The translations under genes and the position numbers were made by a program. Source: Candidatus Gastranaerophilales bacterium (GTDB lineage Bacteria > Cyanobacteriota > Vampirovibrionia > Gastranaerophilales > JANQFW01). Taken from it: a stretch of DNA of 37,096 bases. This document shows, in pieces, positions 31,239-37,096 of this stretch (positions within the stretch are counted from its first letter, which is position 1; the number at the start of each line of letters is the position of its first letter). The stretch spans positions 1-37,096 of the forward strand of contig JANQHM010000268.1 in assembly GCA_028282645.1 (NCBI GenBank). The letters are read 5' to 3'. Under the pieces are notes generated by a model. The model saw only the letters and a program-made list of their open reading frames with translations, was not told the DNA's origin and did not search any database.

Positions 31239-33128
31239 ATGGGGTTTTTGCATATTATGAAAACAAATAAAAAAGCACAACAGTTGGTAGAGTTTGCATT
31301 GATTTTACCGATTATAATAATTGTTTTAGTTGTTATAGTAGAATTTGGTTATATTATAAATGCAAGAATATCGCTGTCAGAGTCAGTTAAGCTATCAATG
31401 ATAAAAGTAAATCAACTATATTCACAGCCCGGAGATGATACGACTAAACAAGCTGCTATTATGACCAGTATAGAAGACGATCTTAAAACATATTTTGATG
31501 ATCAAGGACTCCCTTATTCAGATTCACTGGCAGTTACTATAGAAAGAATACCTAATAGCTTAACTTCAATTATTAGAGTAAATTACGTATATAAGCCCTT
31601 TTTTTCGTTAGCAAATTTTTTCGGCTCGGAGATAATACCTACAGAATATACTTTTACATCAACTCAAGTAGTTAATGATGTGCTTTTACAAGCAAATAAC
31701 CTTGATTCCGCATTATCAACAACAGATCTTTCTTCATTTGGCAAAACGGCAACTAATTTTGACGGAAGGAACAGCATTCTAAAAAATCAAGAATTTGTAA
31801 TAGATGCAATGAATACATTGGACTTAAGAAAAAGTGTTGTTTTTTTAGTGGGTATTGATACTAATGATTATACTTATGCTAGGCTTATAAACTGGTATGG
31901 AGAAGACTTACTGCCCGCAAATCTCCTGGTTAATATTCAAACCGGAACTCTTTTTGTAAAGTCTCCATATTATTCAGTAGCATTATTTGATACACAAATA
32001 CCTTATATTTGGGTACTCACATCATTAGGATTTTCTCAAGCAATATACAGCAAAATAGATACAAACCCCGATATCCCGGAGAGAAGAGTTATGTTTCAAG
32101 ATGAAGACATTACTTTTAATTTGGGGATACCCTGGTGCAGTCAGCAATCTTGCGTAAGCTGCGGTGACTGTGCTGATGATATGACTGATATAAATTTAGA
32201 TAATCTTAATAAGCGCGGAATTAGTATGCTCCTTGATTCTAACAACCCCTCTTATGGAGCAATGGAGAAAATTAAAGTAGTAACCGGTAACACCAGGCCG
32301 GAAACAATTTTCAATCACAATTTTATAAGATCTAATTATGTTTTAAGGTTGTATGTTCCAAATGCAACAAAACCTGTTGATGCTGATAACGGATTTAAAT
32401 TTGATTTTGAAATTGATGCTACAGGGGTTTTAATGGCCGGTGGAGGAACACCTGTTGATATAGTTGATGTTATTATGGACAATGATAATGATAATATACC
32501 AAATGCCTGGGATAATGACCCCGAATATATGGATGTTGATGGTAACGGTATAATTGACGGTAATGAGACTGTTAATATAGATCCTGCAATGGTAGAATAC
32601 GGTTTGCCTGAACATGCAGATGCTTCAACACTTGCGATAGGTGCAGTTGTTGCGTCTGCAACTCCTGATTGTAGTGGTACTCCTTCTCAATATACAGTTA
32701 CGGCAAATGAGCCCGCAGCTGATCCTTTAACCGGTGCTGCTCCTTATGAAATATATTATACAGGCCCTTTTGATTTTGCCGGAATGCCCAATACCATTAA
32801 TCCTGCAAATACATATATACCGCCTACCCAAAAAGTGGCATTAGTAGATATATCATTTTCAAAAGTCGGATCTGAAATGGTAGCAGGTGTATGTACTGCC
32901 GTAAATAAAAATATCGGCCCGTTTAAATATATTACTTATGATAATGCCGGAGTTCTTTTTGTAATCAGACGTTTTGCAACCTGGGATACTGATCCTGCTA
33001 TAGCAATTACTCAAAAAGTTGAATTCATAAATGGAGTGGAAGCTGCGGGAACAATAGATCTTGATGATTCTCCGGAATTAAAAGTTTTAGAAGCCAGCTT
33101 ATTTAGTGCTACTAACAAAGTACAATAA
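31239..33128 (+). CDS. TadE-like pilus/surface protein with calcium-binding repeats
   Basis: A 629-residue protein anchored by one N-terminal helix of TadE type (AQQLVEFALILPIIIIVLVV), with the rest outside the cytoplasm. TadE-like minor pilins take part in Flp/Tad pilus assembly but are usually about 150-200 residues; this one has a 550-residue exported extension. Within it are a Cys cluster CSQQSCVSCGDC (about 299-310), and an Asp-rich, thrombospondin-type-3 or dockerin-like calcium-binding stretch DNDNDNIPNAWDNDPE and DVDGNGIIDGNE (about 413-444). The start may be ATG 31239 or the more TadE-like ATG 31257 (MKTNKKAQQ). It forms an operon with the next gene 19 bases downstream. Confidence 0.75.
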   Translation: MGFLHIMKTNKKAQQLVEFALILPIIIIVLVVIVEFGYIINARISLSESVKLSMIKVNQLYSQPGDDTTKQAAIMTSIEDDLKTYFDDQGLPYSDSLAVTIERIPNSLTSIIRVNYVYKPFFSLANFFGSEIIPTEYTFTSTQVVNDVLLQANNLDSALSTTDLSSFGKTATNFDGRNSILKNQEFVIDAMNTLDLRKSVVFLVGIDTNDYTYARLINWYGEDLLPANLLVNIQTGTLFVKSPYYSVALFDTQIPYIWVLTSLGFSQAIYSKIDTNPDIPERRVMFQDEDITFNLGIPWCSQQSCVSCGDCADDMTDINLDNLNKRGISMLLDSNNPSYGAMEKIKVVTGNTRPETIFNHNFIRSNYVLRLYVPNATKPVDADNGFKFDFEIDATGVLMAGGGTPVDIVDVIMDNDNDNIPNAWDNDPEYMDVDGNGIIDGNETVNIDPAMVEYGLPEHADASTLAIGAVVASATPDCSGTPSQYTVTANEPAADPLTGAAPYEIYYTGPFDFAGMPNTINPANTYIPPTQKVALVDISFSKVGSEMVAGVCTAVNKNIGPFKYITYDNAGVLFVIRRFATWDTDPAIAITQKVEFINGVEAAGTIDLDDSPELKVLEASLFSATNKVQ

Positions 33129-33147
33129 CTTAATAGGATAAAAGAAA

Positions 33148-34515
33148 ATGCAATATATAAAAAATAATAAAAGAAAAGGTGTATCATTACTTATTCTTGC
33201 ATTGGGCATTGTTGCACTAATGGGATTTGCCAGCTTTGTTGCAGACCTGGGTATGATAATGAATGCCAGGAATGAATTACAAAAGGTTGTAGAGTCCGTT
33301 GCTCTTGTAGGGGCATCAAATTTAGAACCCCAGCAGGATATAGCGGGTAATGTTACTATTGATACCAGTCAGGTTGTAACAGTAATGACAGATACTTATA
33401 ACCAGATGGTAGCTTCTAATCCCATGCTAGCTAATGCTTCAGCACCTACAATAACTTTTAATGCACAGTCAAAAGCTGTTAGAATATTTACAACTTTGGA
33501 TGTGGGAACGTATTTTGCAAAAATTATAGGAATAAATGCCGTTAGAGTTCAAGCACAGGCTGCGGCACTTTCTTCACCTTATTATTTAAATGCAACTTTC
33601 CCTAAGGGATTTAGTCCCGGAAGCATAATAAGAGAAACAAGCGGTGACAGTGATATCAGAAAACCCGTAGGTGATAATGAAAATGTTAATATGCTATTTG
33701 ATCGAGCCTTGAGTGCACCTGATAATAAAGCTTTAACTTTAGGGCCCGGCGGATATTTGACAATGCGTTTTACAATGCCGCTTATGGATGGTATAGGTGC
33801 TGATTTATATATAAGAGAAATAGGTAATCTTGAAGGCTATTATCTATTTGCAGGAAATGATGCAGACCCTGATAACCCTTATGTAAATGAAGTAATGACC
33901 GGATCCGGTATTAATTGGGTTAATATCAGCTGTACGGGTATTCCTGTAGATATTGATCCAACAGGTAGTCCTATTGGCTCTTATCTTGCTAATGTCAATT
34001 ATTCATCAGGAACAACTAAGGAAGCTAAATTTTATGGGAGCGGTATCTTTGATATCGGTAAAACCTGTACTGATTCCACTGGAAATATTTTATATGACGG
34101 TAATGTAAAAGGTGTAAAATATTTAAAAATCATTGATGATAATACTATTGACGGCTTTTTAAGAGAAGATATAACCAAGCCGGTTGTATTGATAGGAGAA
34201 AATTCATCAATAACTGCCGGAGTTGATATTGATGCAGTTGCTATTTTACATCATACAAGGTTAATAAGTACAATTGAATTTAATAAAGACACTGATAACG
34301 ATAATTTAATAGATTTATTGGAGACAATTATAGGTACAAATCCTTCTGCGGCAGATAGTGATGCTGACGGTATAAACGATTCTCTTGAATATTCAGGATG
34401 GTACGGGGCTTCACAATCTATTATTGATGCAGGAAGCCAACAAGCACAATTTACTAATCCGCTTGATGCTGAAACTGATGGACCTGGTATAATATATATA
34501 GATAATCCAAGCTAG
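33148..34515 (+). CDS. TadG/Tad-domain surface protein with TSP3-like repeats
   Basis: A 455-residue protein starting with the Tad (Flp pilus-assembly) N-terminal segment: KRKGVSLLILALGIVALMGF, ADLGMIMNARNELQKVVESV and an Ala-rich QAQAAAL at about 140. That is one N-terminal helix and an exported body. Near the C-terminus DTDNDNLIDLLETIIGTNP and ADSDADGINDSLE (about 381-415) are bacterial thrombospondin-type-3 calcium-binding repeats. It shares layout and repeats with the TadE-like gene before it, so the two probably form one surface structure. AGGA lies ten bases before the ATG. No TadA, TadB, TadC or Flp gene is in the window. Confidence 0.75.
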   Translation: MQYIKNNKRKGVSLLILALGIVALMGFASFVADLGMIMNARNELQKVVESVALVGASNLEPQQDIAGNVTIDTSQVVTVMTDTYNQMVASNPMLANASAPTITFNAQSKAVRIFTTLDVGTYFAKIIGINAVRVQAQAAALSSPYYLNATFPKGFSPGSIIRETSGDSDIRKPVGDNENVNMLFDRALSAPDNKALTLGPGGYLTMRFTMPLMDGIGADLYIREIGNLEGYYLFAGNDADPDNPYVNEVMTGSGINWVNISCTGIPVDIDPTGSPIGSYLANVNYSSGTTKEAKFYGSGIFDIGKTCTDSTGNILYDGNVKGVKYLKIIDDNTIDGFLREDITKPVVLIGENSSITAGVDIDAVAILHHTRLISTIEFNKDTDNDNLIDLLETIIGTNPSAADSDADGINDSLEYSGWYGASQSIIDAGSQQAQFTNPLDAETDGPGIIYIDNPS

Positions 34516-34518
34516 TGA

Positions 34519-34545
34519 TCTGATTTTTTATGTTATCAGAATTTC
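34519..34545 (+). terminator. weak terminator between convergent tadG-like and lysS
   Basis: TCTGAT (34519-34524) pairs with ATCAGA (34535-34540), followed by ATTTCT. The stem is short, and it may serve either strand. Confidence 0.3.
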
Positions 34546-34569
34546 TATTGACATTTAACTAAAGGTTTT

Positions 34570-36063
34570 CTAGGCTTTTGGTCTCATAGTAGGGAATGCA
34601 ATTACATCTCTGATATTTGCAGAGTTTGTAAGTAACATTATAAGCCTATCAATACCAATACCCAGTCCACCAGTTGGAGGAAGACCATATTCTAATGCAG
34701 TAAGATAGTCTTCATCTACATCACAAGCTTCTTCATCACCTTCAGCTTTTGCCTGTGCTTGCATTTCAAAACGACTTCTTTGATCAATAGGATCATTTAA
34801 CTCGGAGAATGCATTAGCAACTTCCCAGCCGTTAATTCTTGTTTCAAATCTTTCAACAAGTCTTGAGTCATCTCTATGGGCTTTTGCAAGAGGAGAAATC
34901 TCTCTTGGATAATCAATAATATGAATTGGTTGAATCAAATGCGACTCAACCTTTTCTTCAAATACTTTATCAAGAATTTGTCCCCAATTATCATAATCAT
35001 CTTCAACTTCAACACCCATATTTTTAGCTGCTTCAATAGCTTCTTGAGGTAACAATAATTGTCTGAAGTCAACGCCTGTATATTTTTTTATTGCACCAAC
35101 CATTGTAGACCTTTGCCAAGGTGGTGATAAATCTATTTGTTTACCTTGGAAGTCAATTATCATAGTACCAAGAACTCTTTGAGCAATAGTGCTTATAAGA
35201 TTTTCTGTAAGTACCATCATTTCATTATAGTCAACATAAGCCTGATAAAGTTCCAGCATAGTAAATTCCGGATTATGCCTTGAAGAAATACCTTCGTTAC
35301 GGAAACATTTATTTAATTCAAATATTTTTTCATTCAAACCGCCAACCATTAATCTCTTTAAATACAATTCAGGAGCTATTCTTAAATACATAGGGATATC
35401 TAAAGTATTATGATGAGTAATAAAAGGTTTTGCAGATGCTCCGCCAGCCATTGTTTGAAGTAGTGGTGTATCAACTTCCAGAAAACCATGCTCTTTTAAA
35501 TAACTTCTTATTTCCTGAATAATAAAGCTTCTTTTTCTAAATATATTTTTAGAATCTTCATTCATAATGAGGTCCAGATAACGTTGCCTGGATCTTGTTT
35601 CAATGTCAGTAAGACCATGCCACTTTTCAGGAAGCGGTAAAAGTGCCTTGCATAAAATTTTTAAATCTTTAACTCTTACACTAAGCTCACCTCTTGGTGT
35701 TCTTCTTACTATACCGGACGCTCCTATCATATCTCCAATATCAAGATGCTTTAAAAGAGCTATTTTTTCTTCAGGCACAGAATCTTTATGCGTAAATAGT
35801 TGAATTTTGCCGGTACTGTCCATGATATCCATAAACATGCCGTTATTTCTAATAGCCATTATTCTTCCAGCTACATTATAAAAGTCTTCAGTCTCTTCAC
35901 CTTGTGCTAATTCAGCATATTTATCTTGCAATTCGCCGTTAGATGCGGTTCTGTCAAAAGTATACGGATAAGGATTGATCCCTTTATCTACAAGATCATT
36001 TAATTTTAATATCCGTGTATTTCTTAGTGATTCTATTGCACTTTGAGTAACTTTTTCAGTCAA
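34570..36063 (-). CDS. lysS: lysyl-tRNA synthetase, class II
   Basis: It charges tRNA-Lys. An N-terminal OB-fold (VAGRIMAIRNNGMFMDIMD) precedes the class II catalytic core. Motif 1 is at FLEVDTPLLQ, motif 2 at FELNKCFRNEGISSRHNPEF, and motif 3 at GLGIGIDRLIMLLTN near the C-terminus. I place the start at TTG 36063, five bases after GGAGG (497 residues). The tracked TTG at 36084 lies upstream of that Shine-Dalgarno sequence. It is monocistronic and convergent with the Tad operon, with a family A repeat behind its promoter region. Confidence 0.95.
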   Translation of the reverse strand: MTEKVTQSAIESLRNTRILKLNDLVDKGINPYPYTFDRTASNGELQDKYAELAQGEETEDFYNVAGRIMAIRNNGMFMDIMDSTGKIQLFTHKDSVPEEKIALLKHLDIGDMIGASGIVRRTPRGELSVRVKDLKILCKALLPLPEKWHGLTDIETRSRQRYLDLIMNEDSKNIFRKRSFIIQEIRSYLKEHGFLEVDTPLLQTMAGGASAKPFITHHNTLDIPMYLRIAPELYLKRLMVGGLNEKIFELNKCFRNEGISSRHNPEFTMLELYQAYVDYNEMMVLTENLISTIAQRVLGTMIIDFQGKQIDLSPPWQRSTMVGAIKKYTGVDFRQLLLPQEAIEAAKNMGVEVEDDYDNWGQILDKVFEEKVESHLIQPIHIIDYPREISPLAKAHRDDSRLVERFETRINGWEVANAFSELNDPIDQRSRFEMQAQAKAEGDEEACDVDEDYLTALEYGLPPTGGLGIGIDRLIMLLTNSANIRDVIAFPTMRPKA

Positions 36064-36107
36064 TTTGACCTCCAATTTTTTCAAACTTGTTATTTTATAA
36101 CTTAACT

Positions 36108-36124
36108 TACCAAAAAATTTGGTA
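36108..36124. repeat. short palindrome at the edge of family A copy 5
   Basis: TACCAAA-AAA-TTTGGTA, a perfect 7-bp stem that straddles the junction between lysS upstream DNA and the repeat. Confidence 0.4.
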
Positions 36125-36195
36125 GTGGTCTATCGAGCTCTGATGCCTGCAAAAAACTTGAGCTGTATCAAAAGTTTATAGTGATGACCATCACC
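36121..36195 (-). repeat. family A element, copy 5 (internally deleted)
   Basis: It starts GGTAGTGGTCTATCGAG and ends GTGATGACCATCACC. About 17 bases are missing relative to copy 4. The flanks AAAAATTT (36113-36120) and TAAAATTT (36196-36203) agree at seven of eight positions, consistent with a target-site duplication. Confidence 0.75.
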
Positions 36196-36518
36196 TAAAA
36201 TTTTATCATTAAAATAAAGGCAAAGAAATCTAAGTTGAAAACACAAAAAAAATTATTATAATCATCCATGAATCGCTTTATACTTGAAAGTTAATTGGTA
36301 AACAGCAGAATAAATGTAAAGCTTTGTAACTTTGTTATTGACATGTTTTATTTTTTGCTAAAGTTTTTAAAGATTCAAACCGATAAATTTCATGTAAGCA
36401 AAAACAAAGTATAAAAAGCAAAAAGAAATGTGTATATTCTAAAATGATTATATTTACAGATTAAAAAGGATTTGAAGAAGGATAATCAGGTTATATTATA
36501 TAAAAGGAGTATTTGCTA
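36196..36518 (+). promoter_or_regulatory. leader region of the small downstream gene
   Basis: A 320-bp AT-rich spacer. TTGACA (36338-36343), 15 bases, then TAAAGT with a TG two bases before it is a possible promoter. AAAAGGAG at 36502-36509 is the Shine-Dalgarno sequence of the next gene. No coding potential is seen. Confidence 0.35.
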
Positions 36519-36938
36519 ATGACAGATCTCAACAATATCAACCCTCATTTTAGAGGAAAAAAAATAAACTCAAAGCAACACAAGCAAGAGGAAAAAGCTG
36601 AAAATCAACAAGCAGAAAAACAAGCAGTAGAAGATACCCAGGTTAAACATACGCCGGTTAATCCGGATAAGATAATGGAATTTATGTTCCAGGGTGGAAG
36701 TGGAATAAATATAGGTAAAACTAAAGCAAGTAAGTCGAAAAAAGGTCCTGAATTTACAGGAACAATTCAGGTTTCTAAATATGTAAGCTCTGAGCAGGCG
36801 CAAAGAATATCTGACAGTGTGAATGGATGTATGGCTTACTTATTTAAGTGCGAAGAAGCTGCTATAAAAGAATGGGGCCTCCCTAAAAAAGATGCGCAAC
36901 ATTTAGCGGCACTGACATTTGAAAACACAGCCTACTAA
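36519..36938 (+). CDS. uncharacterised 139-residue protein
   Basis: ATG 36519, eight bases after AAAGGAG, is a better start than the tracked TTG two codons earlier. The N-terminal half (about 10-45) is Lys/Gln/Glu-rich and probably disordered. A middle segment EFMFQGGSGINIGKTK is followed by a basic linker. The C-terminal half contains VSSEQAQRISDSVNGCMAYL and an Ala-rich helix ending LAALTFENTAY. No signal peptide, membrane segment or known motif is visible. Its good Shine-Dalgarno and codon pattern argue for a real gene. A family A repeat starts five bases after its stop. Confidence 0.7.
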   Translation: MTDLNNINPHFRGKKINSKQHKQEEKAENQQAEKQAVEDTQVKHTPVNPDKIMEFMFQGGSGINIGKTKASKSKKGPEFTGTIQVSKYVSSEQAQRISDSVNGCMAYLFKCEEAAIKEWGLPKKDAQHLAALTFENTAY

Positions 36939-36942
36939 TTAT

Positions 36943-37000
36943 GGTAGTTGTCAGTTGAGTACTGATGCTTACAAGTAAACTCAAGTTATATCAAAAGCTT
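36943..37000 (-). repeat. family A element, copy 6 (one end replaced)
   Basis: GGTAGTTGTCAGTTGAGTAC, then TTACAAGTAAACTCAAGTTATATCAAAAGCTTA, matches copy 4 closely. After about 37000 it departs from the family at AGAGCCTATCTGG, so the GGTGATGACC end is missing. Confidence 0.75.
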
Positions 37001-37096
37001 AGAGCCTATCTGGTTAAAAAAATAAAAGCTGGTTATATCAATAATAAAGGCTCATTTAAGGACTGCGATGTTAAAGCTGAAGCGGCTTGCCTGGCA
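36965..37096 (+). CDS. possible 5' end of a gene starting inside a repeat, runs off window
   Basis: ATG 36965 opens 44 codons without a stop to the window edge. The first codons lie in family A copy 6. The product continues KLRAYLVKKIKAGYINNKG. No Shine-Dalgarno is visible. Its AGAGCCTATCTGGTTAAAAAAA segment recurs on the minus strand at 4330-4309. It could equally be a non-coding repeat-associated stretch. Confidence 0.3.
   Translation, partial: MLTSKLKLYQKLRAYLVKKIKAGYINNKGSFKDCDVKAEAACLA

Noticed and set aside
36965-37096. Confident gene call at the window end
   Set aside because: The start lies in a repeat, there is no Shine-Dalgarno, and only 44 codons are visible, so it is kept only as a low-confidence feature.
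1-37096. CRISPR array or prophage
   Set aside because: No regularly spaced direct repeats and no phage structural, integrase or lysis genes are present. The repeats found are scattered singly between genes.

Overview
The window is 37 kb of AT-rich, gene-dense bacterial chromosome on both strands. It reads like a strictly or facultatively anaerobic bacterium with a Gram-negative type envelope. The indicators are an [FeFe] hydrogenase with its maturase HydF, a complex I operon, a PEP-CTERM surface protein, Tad-type pilus proteins, nonulosonate synthesis with a Maf-type transferase, and CheX-like proteins. The mix is what I would expect from a non-photosynthetic relative of cyanobacteria (Melainabacteria/Vampirovibrionia). 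That assignment is inference from remembered gene style and low GC; no search was run.

Layout. 1-569: 3'-truncated minus-strand gene of unknown function, absent from the ORF track. 941-4229: neuB, a HAD phosphatase and a Maf-like glycosyltransferase. 4410-5324: tandem CheX-like genes (-). 5523-6974: photolyase-related protein (-). 7369-7977: PEP-CTERM protein. 8115-11942: trimeric NAD-linked [FeFe] hydrogenase (hydC-hydB-hydA order), preceded by the tail of a lost histidine kinase. 12040-12288: transposase relic. 12370-13347: Fe-S aldo/keto reductase (-). 13.5-14.1 kb: non-coding region with two opposed terminators and tRNA-Asp. 14408-15558: ubiX and a phosphomevalonate-kinase-like P-loop kinase. 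15552-20985 (-): citrate/homocitrate synthase-like, two aconitase-like subunits and an NAD isocitrate dehydrogenase-like enzyme in pathway order, then a secreted phosphodiester glycosidase. 21181-22404: hydF. 22555-26380 (-): nuoABCDH. Then rtcB (-), a CPBP protease (-), mutS2 (+), two Tad genes with calcium-binding repeats (+), lysS (-), and a small unknown gene (+).

How the genes work together. The hydrogenase and HydF point to H2 metabolism linked to NAD(H). The four-gene synthase-to-dehydrogenase run looks like an oxidative half-TCA route to 2-oxoglutarate, with a Re-type citrate synthase as the most interesting reading. The partial complex I operon suggests ion pumping. NeuB, HAD, Maf, PEP-CTERM and Tad genes build or decorate the cell surface.

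The main discovery is two families of short interspersed elements not explained by genes. Family A (about 75-95 bp, six copies) has imperfect inverted ends and, in three copies, 8-bp AT-rich flanking direct repeats that are perfect or 7/8. It sits twice inside the hydrogenase operon, supplies the last codons and stop of hydB, and is read in frame through another gene. Family B (five copies plus a possible end fragment) has inverted ends built around TTTCAGATT. Read outward these ends form TCTGAA-N15/17-TATAAT promoter-like signals, several of which sit just upstream of genes. Other oddities are unusual cluster residues in HydA, a Cys-rich insertion in NuoD, loss of Fe-S cysteines in the photolyase homologue, and a candidate ncRNA near tRNA-Asp.
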